64,000 bases of DNA from Pseudomonas sp. PDNC002 (GCF_016919445.1 NZ_CP070356.1:2078001-2142000), one strand, 5' to 3'. Shown: positions 39,063 to 49,656, numbered from the stretch's first letter. Numbers and translations: made by a program. Notes: generated by a model from the sequence alone, not told the origin.

Positions 39063-39695
39063 TCATGCCACCGCGGGGTGCCAGTCGCGCACGAGGCCGC
39101 GGAATACGGCGTCGAACAGTTGCCGGGTTTCCTGCACCGGATCGAACAGCTCCGGATCGCGCAGCCAGTCGCTGAGCAGGCCGAAGATCATCGCGTGCAC
39201 CGCCCGCGAGGCGATCTTGGGCGTCACGCCCGGCATCAGCCGTTCACGGCAATCTTCGCGGCTGAACAACTGTTCGCACAGCTCGATGAATTGCCGGACG
39301 AAGTGATTGTGACGCTCCTCCGCATCGCGCAGTTCGTCGGTGAACTCGCAGCGCTGCAGCAGGATGGTGAGGATGCGCCGTCTCTGTTCGTCGCGGGCGA
39401 GGTTTTCGACGACTTCCACGCTGAGCTGGAACAGCGATTCGATCGGGTCGTGGCCGTCGCAACCGGACAGGCGCTGGGCTAACTGCTCCGGCGGCAGGCG
39501 GACCTGGTTGAGCATCTCGTTGAACAGGTGCGCCTTGTTCTGGAAGTGCCAGTAGACCGCGCCACGGGTCACTCCGGCGGCGCGAGCGATCTCTTCAAGG
39601 CTGGTATGGGAGACCCCTTTCGTAAGGAAAAGGCCTTCAGCCGAGTCAAGAATCGTCTGGCGAGTTCGTTCCGAATCTTCTTTAGTTCTTCGCAT
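39063..39695 (-). CDS. TetR-family repressor of the adjacent RND efflux operon
   Basis: 210 residues. N-terminal TetR helix-turn-helix (RTRQTILDSAEGLFLTKGVSHTSLEEIARAAGVTRGAVYWHF), seen in full in AcrR/TtgR-type efflux repressors, and a C-terminal ligand domain with Cys and aromatic residues. Start 39695 (MRRTKEDSERTR) matches family N-termini. It is divergent from the MFP-RND operon, with a 155-base shared control region, so it most likely represses that operon and itself. Confidence 0.9.
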   Translation of the reverse strand: MRRTKEDSERTRQTILDSAEGLFLTKGVSHTSLEEIARAAGVTRGAVYWHFQNKAHLFNEMLNQVRLPPEQLAQRLSGCDGHDPIESLFQLSVEVVENLARDEQRRRILTILLQRCEFTDELRDAEERHNHFVRQFIELCEQLFSREDCRERLMPGVTPKIASRAVHAMIFGLLSDWLRDPELFDPVQETRQLFDAVFRGLVRDWHPAVA

Positions 39696-39850
39696 GGCGC
39701 TTGCTGGTATACAGGCTAGGATCACAGGGTGACTGGCAGTTTACTGATTTTAGAGCGCTAACAGTGCCTTACAGACATAAGCGTAGGTAACCGTCACCCA
39801 AGCGTCACCCCTGCGAAGTTTGAAGTCAGTCTTTTCCATGGAGAGGTTAC

Positions 39851-41035
39851 ATGCCGTTTGCCCGCCGTTTGCCCGTTGCGCTTGTTGTCGTTGGGTTGCC
39901 AGTACTGTTCGCCGCCTGGGTGCAGGCAGAGGACAAAACTGCTGCGGCGGCGCCACCTCCCCCGGCAGTGACCATTGAAGTAGCCAAGAGCGCCCCCGTC
40001 CCGCTGACCTTCGAATACGCCGCGCGAACCGCCGGTTACCGCGAGGTGGAAGTGCGCGCCCAGGTCAGTGGCATCCTGCAGCGGCGCACCTACGAGGAAG
40101 GTCGTCCGGTAAAGGAAGGCCAGGTTCTGTTCCGCATCGACCCGCGCCCCTATCAGGCCGCGCTGGGCCAGGCCAAGGGTTCGCTGGCACAGACGCAGGC
40201 GCGCTACCGGCAGACCGAGCGCGACCTCAAGCGTATCCGGGAACTGCAGAAGAAGGGCTTTGCCAGCGAAAGCGAACTGGATCGCTACGTTTCCGATTTC
40301 GAACAGGCCAAGGCCGACGTCGAGGCCGCCAAGGCCAACGTCCAGGCCAAGCAGATCGACCTGAACTACACCACGGTCACCGCGCCCATCTCCGGCATGG
40401 CGAGCAAGGAGGTGCGCTCGGAGGGTAGCCTGGTCGCGGCCAGCGATCCGAACTCCAGCCTGCTGACCAAGCTCACCCAGCTCGATCCGGTGTACGTCAA
40501 CTTCGCTTATCCCGACACCCAGGCCACGCAGATGAACGACGGGGTGAAGAGCGGCCGCTATATCCTGCCCAAGGATGGCAAGCTGACCGCCGAGCTGCGC
40601 TTCGGCGATGGCAGCAAGTACCCCATCGAGGGGGTCGTCGATTTCACCGACAGCTTCGTCAATACCGGTACCGGCACCGTGAATGCCCGCGCCGTAGTGC
40701 CCAACCCGCACAATCTGCTGATCCCGGGCCAGTTCGTGCGCATCCTGATCACCGGCATCACCCAGAGCAACGCCGTGACCCTGCCGGAGCGTGCTCTGGC
40801 CCAGGGCCCGCGTGGCACTTTCGTCTACGTGGTGGACAAGGACGGCTTCGCCCGCGTGCGCCAGGTAACCACCTCCAAGACCGTCAACGGACGCTGGATC
40901 ATCGACGCTGGCGTGGACGACGGCGATCGGGTCATTGTCGAAGGCATTCCCAAGGTCCGCCCGGACCAGCCCGTGAAAGCCAGCGAAGCGCCAGCGCAGC
41001 AGAACGCCTCGCAACCCGCCCAGACCCAGTCCTAA
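39851..41035 (+). CDS. RND efflux periplasmic adaptor (membrane fusion protein)
   Basis: 394 residues. A Sec signal (about 1-26, ending VQA) without a lipobox Cys, so it is not lipid-anchored like MexA/AcrA. Order: beta-barrel, lipoyl (VRAQVSGILQRRTYEEGRPVKEGQVLFRID), alpha-hairpin (about 100-165), lipoyl second half (YTTVTAPISGMA), and membrane-proximal domain. It bridges the RND pump and an outer-membrane channel. Start 39851 follows GGAGAGG. It is followed 12 bases later by the RND pump gene. Confidence 0.93.
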   Translation: MPFARRLPVALVVVGLPVLFAAWVQAEDKTAAAAPPPPAVTIEVAKSAPVPLTFEYAARTAGYREVEVRAQVSGILQRRTYEEGRPVKEGQVLFRIDPRPYQAALGQAKGSLAQTQARYRQTERDLKRIRELQKKGFASESELDRYVSDFEQAKADVEAAKANVQAKQIDLNYTTVTAPISGMASKEVRSEGSLVAASDPNSSLLTKLTQLDPVYVNFAYPDTQATQMNDGVKSGRYILPKDGKLTAELRFGDGSKYPIEGVVDFTDSFVNTGTGTVNARAVVPNPHNLLIPGQFVRILITGITQSNAVTLPERALAQGPRGTFVYVVDKDGFARVRQVTTSKTVNGRWIIDAGVDDGDRVIVEGIPKVRPDQPVKASEAPAQQNASQPAQTQS

Positions 41036-41047
41036 GGAGCGCCCATC

Positions 41048-44000
41048 GTGATCTCGCGCTTCTTCATCGAACGTCCCGTGTTCGCGATGGTGATTTCCAT
41101 CGTGATCCTGCTGGCCGGCCTCGTCGCCATGCGCGCGCTGCCCATCGCCCAGTACCCGGAAATCGTACCGCCGCAGGTGTCGGTTTCCGCCGCTTATCCC
41201 GGCGCCAGCTCGCAGGTGATCGCCGAGACCGTGGCGGCGCCGCTGGAGCAGGAAATCAACGGCGTCGAAGGCATGATCTACCAGCTGTCGAACTCCGACA
41301 GCAGTGGCGCCATGAGCCTGACCGTGTACTTCGAGGTCGGCACCGATCCGGACCAGGCCACCATCGACGTCAACAACAAGGTGCAGGCCGCGCTGGCCAA
41401 GCTGCCCGAGGAAGTGCGCCGCCAGGGCGTGAAGGTGGAGAAGAAATCCTCCGACATTCTCCAGGTGGTGACGCTGTTCTCGCCGGACAACTCCCGCGAC
41501 CCGATCTTCATCAGCAACTACGCGCTGATCAACGTGATCGACGAGCTCAAGCGGCTCCCCGGCGTGGGTGATGTCAGCCAGTTCGGCTCCAAGGACTACT
41601 CCATGCGCATCTGGCTGCGGCCGGACAAGCTGGCGCAGTACAACATGACACCGACCGACGTGGTGAATGCGATCCGCGAGCAGAACTCGCAGTTCGCCGC
41701 CGGCAGCTTTGGCCAGCAGCCGATGAAGGAGAAGCAGGACTTCACCTACATGGCCACGGCCCAGGGCCGCTTCACCGATCCCAAGGAGTTCGAGAACGTC
41801 ATCCTGCGCAGCGACCAGACCGGCGCCAGCCTGCTGCTCAAGGACGTCGCCCGGGTCGAGCTGGGAGCGCAGGATTATTCCCTGGTCACCTCGCTCAATG
41901 GGCAGCAGAACGCCGCGTTCGGTATCTACCTGCAGCCGGGGGCCAACGCCCTGGACACCGCCGAGGCGGTGAAGACCACCATGGATCGGCTGTCCAAACG
42001 CTTTCCCCAGGGCATTACCTACAAGATTCCGTATGACACCACGATCTTCGTGCAGGTCTCCATCGAGGAGGTGATCCACACCTTCATCGAGGCGCTGATC
42101 CTGGTGATGGTGGTGGTCTACATCTTCCTGCAGAACATCCGCGCCACGCTGATTCCAGTGCTGGCCATCCCTGTCTCGCTGGTCGGCACCTTCGCCGGCA
42201 TGTACTTGATGGGCTTCTCCATCAACCTGTTGTCGCTGTTCGGCATGGTGCTGGCCATCGGCATCGTGGTGGACGACGCCATCGTGGTGCTGGAGAACGT
42301 CGAGCGGGTCATGCGAACCGAGAAGCTCGGCCCGAAGGAAGCGGCGATCAAGGCGATGAACGAGGTGACCGGCCCCATCGTCGCCATCGTGCTCGTGCTT
42401 TGCGCGGTGTTCGTGCCGGTCGGCTTCCTGGGCGGCCTGGCTGGACAGATGTACAAGCAGTTCGCGATCACCATTGCGGTATCGGTGGTGATCTCGGGGA
42501 TCGTCGCACTGACCCTGTCGCCGGCACTCTGCGCCCTGATCCTCAAGCCCGAGCACAAGGAGCCGGCCGCGCCGTTCCGCTGGTTCAACCGGGTGTTCGA
42601 ACGCGCGACCAATGGCTACGGCGCCGGCGTGCAGTTCTTCCTCAAACGCGCGGTCATTGGCCTCATTCTGTTCGGCGGAATGATTGCCCTGCTGGTGATC
42701 CTGTTCGGCCGCGTGCCGGGTTCGCTGGTGCCCGATGAAGACCAGGGCTATGTGATCAACGCCTACTTCCTGCCGCCAGCGGCCTCGCTGACGCGTACCG
42801 AGAAGCTGACCGACGACGTCACGCAGCAACTGATGAAACACCCGGCGGTCGCCGACGTCGTGACCTTTGCCGGCTTCGACATCCTCACCTACGGTACTCG
42901 CAGCAATGCCGGGGTTTCCTTCGTGCCGCTCAAGGACTGGAAGGAACGCGACACGCCTGAACTGGACGCGCGCAACCTGACCCGCGAATTCATGAAGATG
43001 GGCGCCGGCCAGGAAGACGGCGTGGTGCTGTCCTTCAACCCGCCACCCATTACCGGCATGAGTACCACGGGTGGCTTCGAGGCCTATATCCAGGACCGCA
43101 GTGGCGGCACCTCGGAGCAACTGGAGGTCGTCGTGCAGAAGTTCCTCGCCGCGGCCTCGAAGCGGCCTGAGCTGGCGGGCGTGAACTCCACCTTCAACGC
43201 CAACGTGCCTCAGTACTACGTCGACCTCGACCGCACCAAGGCGCGCTCACTGGGCGTGGCCATCGACGATGTGTTCACCGCCATGCAGTCGACCTTCGGC
43301 AGCTACTACGTCAACGACTTCAGCCTGTACGGCCGCACCTGGCAGGTCACCCTGGAGTCGGAGCCGGAGTTCCGCCGCAAGCCGGATGACCTGAGCCAGG
43401 TCTTCGTGCGATCCGCCACGGGCGATCTGGTGCCGCTGACGACGCTGGTCTCGGTGAAACGCATACTGGGCCCGGACTCCTACGCGCGCTTCAACGTCTT
43501 CCCCGCCGCCAAGTTGCTCGGCGGGCCTGCACCGGGTTACAGCTCCGGCCAGGCGCTGGCGGCGATGCAGGAAGTGGCCAACGAAACGCTGGGCGAGGAG
43601 TACACCCTGGCCTGGATCGGCTCCGCGTACCAGGAACTGGCCACCCAGGGCTCGGGCAGTACCGCGTTCATCTTCGGCCTGATCCTGGTGTTCCTCATCC
43701 TGGCCGCCCAGTACGAGCGCTGGACTCTGCCGCTGGCGGTGGTCACGGCGGTGCCCTTCGCCGTGTTCGGCGCGATCCTGGCGATCTGGATCCGTGGCCT
43801 GGACAACGACGTGTACTTCCAGGTAGGCCTGGTGACGCTGATCGGTCTTGCGGCGAAGAACGCTATCCTGATCATCGAGTTCGCGGTGCTGTGCCGCGAG
43901 GAACAGGGCATGGGACCGATGGAGGCCGCGCTGGAGGCGGCCAAGCTGCGCTTCCGTCCGATCGTGATGACCTCCCTGGCCTTCATCCTGGGCTGCGTAC

Positions 44001-44203
44001 CGCTGGCCATCAGCACCGGCGCCGGCTCTGCCAGCCGGCACTCCATCGGCACCGGGGTGATCGGCGGGATGCTCGCCGCAACCCTGCTGGCGACCTTCCT
44101 CATCCCGATGTTCTACATGCTGGTGGAATCGGCGGCGGACAAGCTCAGCGGCCGCAAGAACAAGGCCAAGCCCGCTGTCGCGGATGTGACGCACGACGTG
44201 TGA
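41048..44203 (+). CDS. RND multidrug efflux pump (HAE1 family)
   Basis: 1051 residues from GTG 41048, preceded by AAGGAG. Twelve membrane helices with two large periplasmic loops; the proton relay residues are visible as the double Asp in [16 protein letters not shown] (helix 4) and the Lys in [12 protein letters not shown] (helix 10). [13 protein letters not shown] at the N-terminus is typical. No outer-membrane factor gene follows (a hairpin and an opposite-strand gene come next), so it must use a channel such as an OprM-type protein encoded elsewhere. I cannot assign one specific Mex name. Confidence 0.95.
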   Translation: MISRFFIERPVFAMVISIVILLAGLVAMRALPIAQYPEIVPPQVSVSAAYPGASSQVIAETVAAPLEQEINGVEGMIYQLSNSDSSGAMSLTVYFEVGTDPDQATIDVNNKVQAALAKLPEEVRRQGVKVEKKSSDILQVVTLFSPDNSRDPIFISNYALINVIDELKRLPGVGDVSQFGSKDYSMRIWLRPDKLAQYNMTPTDVVNAIREQNSQFAAGSFGQQPMKEKQDFTYMATAQGRFTDPKEFENVILRSDQTGASLLLKDVARVELGAQDYSLVTSLNGQQNAAFGIYLQPGANALDTAEAVKTTMDRLSKRFPQGITYKIPYDTTIFVQVSIEEVIHTFIEALILVMVVVYIFLQNIRATLIPVLAIPVSLVGTFAGMYLMGFSINLLSLFGMVLAIGIVVDDAIVVLENVERVMRTEKLGPKEAAIKAMNEVTGPIVAIVLVLCAVFVPVGFLGGLAGQMYKQFAITIAVSVVISGIVALTLSPALCALILKPEHKEPAAPFRWFNRVFERATNGYGAGVQFFLKRAVIGLILFGGMIALLVILFGRVPGSLVPDEDQGYVINAYFLPPAASLTRTEKLTDDVTQQLMKHPAVADVVTFAGFDILTYGTRSNAGVSFVPLKDWKERDTPELDARNLTREFMKMGAGQEDGVVLSFNPPPITGMSTTGGFEAYIQDRSGGTSEQLEVVVQKFLAAASKRPELAGVNSTFNANVPQYYVDLDRTKARSLGVAIDDVFTAMQSTFGSYYVNDFSLYGRTWQVTLESEPEFRRKPDDLSQVFVRSATGDLVPLTTLVSVKRILGPDSYARFNVFPAAKLLGGPAPGYSSGQALAAMQEVANETLGEEYTLAWIGSAYQELATQGSGSTAFIFGLILVFLILAAQYERWTLPLAVVTAVPFAVFGAILAIWIRGLDNDVYFQVGLVTLIGLAAKNAILIIEFAVLCREEQGMGPMEAALEAAKLRFRPIVMTSLAFILGCVPLAISTGAGSASRHSIGTGVIGGMLAATLLATFLIPMFYMLVESAADKLSGRKNKAKPAVADVTHDV

Positions 44204-44210
44204 GGTTTCG

Positions 44211-44245
44211 CTGGCCTTGCTCCTCCATTGGGGGAGCAAGGCCAG
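44211..44245. terminator. Hairpin after the RND operon
   Basis: CTGGCCTTGCTCC-tccattggg-GGAGCAAGGCCAG, a 13-bp perfect stem 8 bases after the pump stop and 7 bases before the end of the opposite-strand gene. No long T-tract follows on either strand; it probably serves as a shared transcript end. Confidence 0.65.
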
Positions 44246-44251
44246 GCGTCG

Positions 44252-45808
44252 TCAGGGTCTGGCTACGTACTCATCCGCCATCTGCCACAGTGGCAGATCA
44301 GTGAAGCGCTGGCGCACCGCTTCGGGTAGCGACCTTTTCAGGAGTACCAATTTGGCGAGCTCAAGGCTGTCACAGCCGGAAAAGCAACGAATCTCGTAGC
44401 GTTGTAGCAACGCCTGCTTGTTGGTGACTCCCAACAGGTGCCCTGACCAATGAAACAGAGCGATGTCCGGTTGCACCTCGAAGAAGCTGTAATTCAGGTC
44501 GATCCTGCCATAGGTGATCGCCGGATTGCCGTGGCGCGACAACCAGGGATCGAGCAGTCCCAGGGGATCGTGGCCCTTGATCTGCGGCAGTATAAACAGC
44601 GGCATGCCTGCGGCTTCGCTGCTCAGGGTCAGGCCGTTCAGGTCCAATCCCGCCAGCCTTCCGGGAAGACTGCGGTAGAACGGATCAATGCTGACCTCGT
44701 TCTGCGCCAGCTTGGCATTGCGCACGGACCACTGAGGCCAGGCCGCGGACACTGACAAGAACACTGAGATTCCGCAGATGGCCATGCCGGTTGCCAGGCG
44801 AAGCGTCGGACGCGGTAGTCGAGCCGAAGCCAGGAAGACGCAGAGTCCGGCGGCATAGGCGGGGTAGTATTGGGAGATCAGGCGGAAGTGCTCCATCCAG
44901 TCGCCGCCATTGCGTACCACCATCAGCAGGGTCGCCAGCAGCACGACCACGCCGAGCCAGCCGAGTCGCTGGTTGGTAGCGAAGCTGGCGCGCCAGGCCG
45001 CCAGCACACCGAGTATGGCGCTCGCGATGAATAACCAGGCCGTGGGCCAGGCCAGGAACTCCAGTAGATAAGGCTTGGTGTGGTACTTCCAGCAGTCACC
45101 CAGAATCAGGGAGAGTGGCAGGGACTTGGCGATGATCGAGTTGGGAACCAGTGCGTGGTAATACAGCGCTCGGAATGCTTCGGTCCCAAGGGCCAAAAGC
45201 AGGGCGGGCCACCAGCGATGCAGGACCCCGGACAGCGAGCGGGTGCCAGCGAAGTCGATGCCGACCAGGGCGATGGCGATGACCGCTGCGTCCGGGCGGG
45301 CCATGAATAGCAGCCCCGCCAGCAAAGCGGTCAGATGCGGCATCTGGCGAAGCGTGGCAATGATTGCGCCAGCGGTCAGCATCGCTACCAGAGCACTTTC
45401 CAGCCCCGCGAGGGAAAAGCCGATAGCGGCGGGTGTCAGCATGAATGCCAGGCTCAGCAATAGCGAAGCCGGTCGCGGCAGTCCGAAGGCGCGCGCCATG
45501 TGGAATAGCAGGATCGCATTCGTTGCCCCGAGCAGCAGGCAAAGCGTTTGCGAGACTGCGGGAATTTCGCTGTTGGTCAGGAATGCCACGGCCGCTAGCA
45601 GCAATGACCAGAGCAGATTGGTCTGGCCTTCCAGGAACTGGCCCTGATTCCAGACCAGTTGTCCGTGTTCCAACAGGTTGTAGGCGTACCTGTAGGTAAT
45701 GTAGGCGTCGTCGATCTGCTGCTGTGGCGTCACTTTGGCCAGGAGCAGGGCCGTCAGCGCCAGAAACGGCGCAATGAGCCAATCGATGTTGAAATGGCGA
45801 GCGCGCAC
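44252..45808 (-). CDS. GT-C-type membrane glycosyltransferase-like protein
   Basis: 518 residues from GTG 45808, chosen because GGGAGGAA stands 6 bases upstream. About ten membrane helices. The periplasmic loop after helix 1 has DDAYITYRYAYNLLEHGQLVWN and EGQTNLLWSLLLA, the pattern of GT-C polyprenyl-phosphate sugar transferases such as AftB-like proteins (catalytic Asp-Asp). A soluble C-terminal domain of about 170 residues follows. It probably transfers a sugar from a lipid carrier to a periplasmic acceptor, identity unknown. Base composition looks lower in GC and its codon use less biased than its neighbours, which hints at later acquisition. Confidence 0.78.
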   Translation of the reverse strand: MRARHFNIDWLIAPFLALTALLLAKVTPQQQIDDAYITYRYAYNLLEHGQLVWNQGQFLEGQTNLLWSLLLAAVAFLTNSEIPAVSQTLCLLLGATNAILLFHMARAFGLPRPASLLLSLAFMLTPAAIGFSLAGLESALVAMLTAGAIIATLRQMPHLTALLAGLLFMARPDAAVIAIALVGIDFAGTRSLSGVLHRWWPALLLALGTEAFRALYYHALVPNSIIAKSLPLSLILGDCWKYHTKPYLLEFLAWPTAWLFIASAILGVLAAWRASFATNQRLGWLGVVVLLATLLMVVRNGGDWMEHFRLISQYYPAYAAGLCVFLASARLPRPTLRLATGMAICGISVFLSVSAAWPQWSVRNAKLAQNEVSIDPFYRSLPGRLAGLDLNGLTLSSEAAGMPLFILPQIKGHDPLGLLDPWLSRHGNPAITYGRIDLNYSFFEVQPDIALFHWSGHLLGVTNKQALLQRYEIRCFSGCDSLELAKLVLLKRSLPEAVRQRFTDLPLWQMADEYVARP

Positions 45809-46057
45809 GAGGTTCCTCCCTGAAAAACGGGCAGAATAAGCGCCGCTCGCTCGCAAGATGCCGAACGCATAGTCGACACCGTGGATACCGGTGAAATTGC
45901 CAACTGGGTCGCCCGGCTATCCATGCATCTTTTGCCTATCCGGCAAGAACTTCGATGTCCATTTGCAGCGCCGGTTAAAATGCGCGCCATCTTCCAAATA
46001 GCGTCAGATTCCGGGCGGTGGATTGGCCGACGACTGACTCACATACAACGAGCTTCC

Positions 46058-47233
46058 ATGAACCTCCGCATCCTCCTGATCCTCGGCGCGCTGAGCGCCT
46101 TCGGGCCCATGGCCATCGACTTCTATCTGCCCAGCTTCCCGACGTTGGCGCAGGCTTTCGGGACCGACGTCGAGCATGTACAGCTGAGCCTGTCGGCCTA
46201 CTTCGCCGGCCTCGCCATTGGCCAGTTGTTGTACGGCCCGCTGGCCGACCGTATCGGGCGGCGGGTTCCGCTGCTGCTGGGGGTGAGCATCTTCACCCTG
46301 GCGTCCCTCGCCTGCGCCTTTGCGCCCAGCCTGGAATGGCTGATCGGCGCGCGCTTCGTGCAAGCGCTGGGTGGCTGTGCGGGAATGGTGATTTCGCGGG
46401 CAGTGGTGCGTGACCTGTGCGACCCGGTTGCTGCCGCCAAGGCGTTCTCGCAGTTGATGCTGGTGATGGGGCTGGCGCCGATCCTGGCGCCGCTGGGGGG
46501 AGGGCTGTTGCTGAGTCTCTCGGGCTGGCAGTCGATCTTCTACTGCCTGACGCTGTTCAGTGCCCTGGCCGGCGGCGCCATCGCGCTGTGGCTGCCCGAG
46601 ACCATTCCTGCCGGTCCGCGCGCGCCGCTGCGTGGAGCGCTGAAACAGTACCGGGCGCTGTTCCGTGACCGCTCTTTCATCACCTACGCACTCACCGGCG
46701 GCGTAGCCATCGCCGGGATGTTCTCCTACATCGCCGGATCGCCCTTCATCTTCATCCAGCTGTACGGCGTGCCGGCCGAACATTACGGCTGGATCTTCGG
46801 CAGCAATGCCGCTGGTTTCATCCTGATGGCGCAGGTCAACGCGCGCTTGCTGCGTTATCGCGGCCCAGGCTTCTGGCTGCGGCGGGCGGTCTGGGTGTAC
46901 TTCGCTTGCGGCCTGGGGCTGCTGGCGGTGACCCTGGCCAAGCCGGCACAACTGTGGCCGCTGTTGATTCCACTGTTCGGCTCCATCGCCAGCCTGGGCT
47001 TCCTGATGCCGAATTCCTCGGCTTGCGCGATGGCCAGCCAGGGCCGGCACGCCGGCAGTGCTTCGGCGTTGATGGGGAGCCTGCAGTTCACTGTCGCGGC
47101 CGGGGCCTCGGCGCTGGTCGGCGTGCTGCACGACGGCTCGGCGCTGCCGATGGCTCTCGTCATCACCGTTTGCGGCCTGGTGGCCGCTGTGCTCGGCTGG
47201 CTGAGCGGGCAGATCAGCGAACGCGCGGCCTGA
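46058..47233 (+). CDS. Bcr/CflA-family MFS drug efflux transporter
   Basis: 391 residues, twelve membrane helices. PMAIDFYLPSFP near the N-terminus and GPLADRIGRRVPLL (MFS motif A) with RFVQALGGCAGMVISRAVVRDL (motif C region) match the Bcr/CflA drug-resistance subfamily. The start at 46058 has only a weak ribosome site. The 249-base divergent gap from the glycosyltransferase-like gene shows no further coding sequence. Confidence 0.92.
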   Translation: MNLRILLILGALSAFGPMAIDFYLPSFPTLAQAFGTDVEHVQLSLSAYFAGLAIGQLLYGPLADRIGRRVPLLLGVSIFTLASLACAFAPSLEWLIGARFVQALGGCAGMVISRAVVRDLCDPVAAAKAFSQLMLVMGLAPILAPLGGGLLLSLSGWQSIFYCLTLFSALAGGAIALWLPETIPAGPRAPLRGALKQYRALFRDRSFITYALTGGVAIAGMFSYIAGSPFIFIQLYGVPAEHYGWIFGSNAAGFILMAQVNARLLRYRGPGFWLRRAVWVYFACGLGLLAVTLAKPAQLWPLLIPLFGSIASLGFLMPNSSACAMASQGRHAGSASALMGSLQFTVAAGASALVGVLHDGSALPMALVITVCGLVAAVLGWLSGQISERAA

Positions 47234-47413
47234 TCAGCTGGCAGCGCGCTGCTGCTGTTCCGGTAGCTGGTGTGGGGCCTTCAGGCGGGCTTCGAGGATA
47301 GCGACGAAGCTGCGTGCCTCCAGTTCGCTGCGGAAGCGCACGGCCTGCTGGTCGAGGCAGACTTCCCACGGCTGGTCTTTGCGGATGGTGGACGGACGGA
47401 CGAGGATGTTCAT
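47234..47413 (-). CDS. Small conserved hypothetical protein
   Basis: 59 residues (start 47413; a GTG at 47422 is an alternative). MNILVRPSTIRKDQPWEVCLDQQAVRFRSELEARSFVAILEARL reads like a one-domain soluble protein conserved in Pseudomonas; a beta-hairpin and one helix are likely. One Cys; no signal. It begins right after the MFS stop on the opposite strand. Function unknown. Confidence 0.65.
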   Translation of the reverse strand: MNILVRPSTIRKDQPWEVCLDQQAVRFRSELEARSFVAILEARLKAPHQLPEQQQRAAS

Positions 47414-47726
47414 GGTGTTCACCCCGGTGCAGTCATGTGAAAGGGACTCTCAGTGTAGTCCCCTAACCTGGCGATCAAGGGTGCGACCCGTGGTCGCCGA
47501 CATGCGGGCGTTGTCGGGTTTGGCAGGCCGCCAATCCCTCGATCCAGACGCTTGCGGCCGGATGCGCGCGAGTCCGTCGGCAGCATCCTGAAAAGTCTTG
47601 AAAAGATTGGCGGCCAGCCCGGCGGCGACTCCGCAAGTGGAGTACGACCAAAGGTTGATGGTGGGCTGGTGATCCCCGTCCATACTCGTTGTTCGACCTC
47701 GATAACAACAATAAGAGGCAGTGACG
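47414..47726. other. Control region between the small gene and prpE, no gene seen
   Basis: 313 bases without a convincing gene. It should hold the promoter of the acyl-CoA ligase gene. An AT-richer leader (GATAACAACAATAAGAGGC, 47701-47719) precedes the start and includes the ribosome site. I could not assign a clear -35/-10 pair. Confidence 0.5.
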
Positions 47727-49622
47727 ATGAGTTACCGGCAGTCCCATGACCGCTCCATCGCGGAGCCTTCCGCCTTCTGGGCCGAGCAGGCCGGCCGCGT
47801 GGCCTGGTACCGCGCCCCGCAGGAGACCCTGCAGGCCCTGCCTGACGGCAGCCATCGCTGGTTCGCCGATGGCCGCCTGAACACCTGCTACCTTGCCCTC
47901 GACCGGCAGATCGAACTCGGTCGCGGCAATCAGGTCGCGCTGATCTACGACTCTCCCGTGACCAATACCCAGCAGCGCTTCAGCTACCTGGAGCTGCGCG
48001 ATGAAGTCGCGCGCCTGGCCGGCGCCTTGCGCGCTCTGGGGGTGGAGAAGGGCGACGGGGTGATCATCTATATGCCGATGGTGCCGCAGGCGGCCATGGC
48101 CATGCTGGCCTGCGCTCGACTCGGCGCGGTGCACTCGGTGGTCTTCGGTGGTTTTGCGCCCCATGAGTTGGCACTGCGCATCGACGACGCCAAACCCAAG
48201 CTGGTGCTCACCGCTTCCTGCGGGCTGGAGTTCGAGCGGGTGATCGAATACAAGCCGCTGGTGGACAAGGCCCTGGAGCTGGCCAGTCACCAGCCGGCCC
48301 ACGTGCTGGTTCTGCAGCGTCCGCAGGCGATGGCCGAGCTACAGGCCGGCCGCGACCTGGACTGGCGCGAGACCCTGGCCCACGCGCAACCGGCCGACCC
48401 GGTGCACGTCGCCAGCGGCGACCCTCTGTACATCATGTACACCTCCGGCACCACCGGGAAACCCAAGGGCATCGTGCGCGACAACGGTGGCCATGCCGTG
48501 GCGCTGAGCTACGCGTTGCCGACCATCTTCGGCCTGCAGCCGGGGGATGTCTGGTGGGGCGTTTCCGACGTCGGTTGGGTGGTCGGTCACTCGCTGATCG
48601 TTTACGGGCCGTTGATGAGCGGCTGCACCACGGTGTTCTACGAGGGCAAGCCGGTGCGCACGCCGGATGCTGGCAGTTACTGGCGGGTGATCGAGGAGCA
48701 CAAGGTCAACAGTCTGTTCTGCGCGCCCACGGCGATCCGCGCGATCCGCAAGGAAGATCCCCAGGGCGAACTGCTCAAGCGCTATGACCTGAGCTCGCTG
48801 CGCCACCTGTTCCTGGCCGGCGAGAAACTCGACAGCAGCACCCAGCACTGGCTGGAGGAACTCACCGGCAAGCCGGTGCACGATCACTGGTGGCAGACCG
48901 AGACTGGCTGGCCAGTGACCGCGCCCTGCACCGGTCTGGGCGACCATGACCTGCGCGCCGGCTCCACCAACCGTGCGGTGCCCGGTTACCACGTGCAGGT
49001 GGTGGACGACGAAGGCCGGTTGCTGGGGCCAAACGAGCAGGGCTCGATCGTCATCGCCCTGCCGCTGCCGCCCGGTTGCGCGCAGACGCTGTGGAACGAT
49101 CACCCACGCTATCTGCAGGCGTACCTGAAGACCTATCCCGACTACTACCACACCGGCGATGGCGGTTATGTGGACGAGGAGGGCTTCGTCTACATCATGG
49201 GCCGCACCGACGATGTGATAAACGTCTCCGGCCACAGGCTTTCCACCGGCGAGATGGAAGAGTTGCTGGCGCTGCACGAGGCCGTCGCCGAGTGCGCGGT
49301 GATCGCCGTGCAGGACGACCTCAAGGGCCATGTGCCGCTGGGGCTGGTGGTGCTCAAGGACGGCGCGCAAGTGACTGAAGCCAACCTGCAGCGCGAACTG
49401 GTGGCGCTGGTGCGCGAGCGCATCGGCGCGCTGGCCTGCTTCCAGCGGGCGGTGGTGGTGAAGCGCCTGCCCAAGACCCGCTCGGGCAAGATCCTCCGCG
49501 CCGTGCTGCGCAAGATCGCCGACGGAGAGAGCTACGCGCCGCCGTCCACCATCGACGACCCGGCTATCCTCGGCGAAATCGCTGAACGGCTAGGCCAGGC
49601 GGGGCTGGCCAAGGCCGGCTGA
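47727..49622 (+). CDS. prpE: Propionyl-CoA synthetase PrpE (AMP-forming)
   Basis: 631 residues, ANL superfamily. P-loop YTSGTTGKPKGIVRDNGGH (about 236-254), HHxW-like DHWWQTETGWP motif, hinge GRTDDVINVSGHRLSTGEME and the catalytic, acetylation-prone Lys in TRSGKILR near the C-terminus. The APTAIRAIRKEDP and DNGGHAVAL segments favour PrpE over acetyl-CoA synthetase. It activates propionate to propionyl-CoA for the methylcitrate operon 36 kb away. Start ATG 47727 follows AGAGG. Followed by a strong terminator. Confidence 0.92.
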   Translation: MSYRQSHDRSIAEPSAFWAEQAGRVAWYRAPQETLQALPDGSHRWFADGRLNTCYLALDRQIELGRGNQVALIYDSPVTNTQQRFSYLELRDEVARLAGALRALGVEKGDGVIIYMPMVPQAAMAMLACARLGAVHSVVFGGFAPHELALRIDDAKPKLVLTASCGLEFERVIEYKPLVDKALELASHQPAHVLVLQRPQAMAELQAGRDLDWRETLAHAQPADPVHVASGDPLYIMYTSGTTGKPKGIVRDNGGHAVALSYALPTIFGLQPGDVWWGVSDVGWVVGHSLIVYGPLMSGCTTVFYEGKPVRTPDAGSYWRVIEEHKVNSLFCAPTAIRAIRKEDPQGELLKRYDLSSLRHLFLAGEKLDSSTQHWLEELTGKPVHDHWWQTETGWPVTAPCTGLGDHDLRAGSTNRAVPGYHVQVVDDEGRLLGPNEQGSIVIALPLPPGCAQTLWNDHPRYLQAYLKTYPDYYHTGDGGYVDEEGFVYIMGRTDDVINVSGHRLSTGEMEELLALHEAVAECAVIAVQDDLKGHVPLGLVVLKDGAQVTEANLQRELVALVRERIGALACFQRAVVVKRLPKTRSGKILRAVLRKIADGESYAPPSTIDDPAILGEIAERLGQAGLAKAG

Positions 49623-49656
49623 TATCCCACGACGCCGGTCTTGCCGGCGTATTTCC

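Noticed and set aside
39696-39850. Palindromic operator for the TetR repressor
   Set aside because: I looked for inverted repeats between the divergent genes and found only weak, imperfect ones, so no site is annotated.
39794-43120. 1108-codon minus-strand frame over the RND efflux operon
   Set aside because: Shadow of the adaptor and pump genes; composition is dominated by His/Arg/Gly/Val/Asp and no domain is visible.
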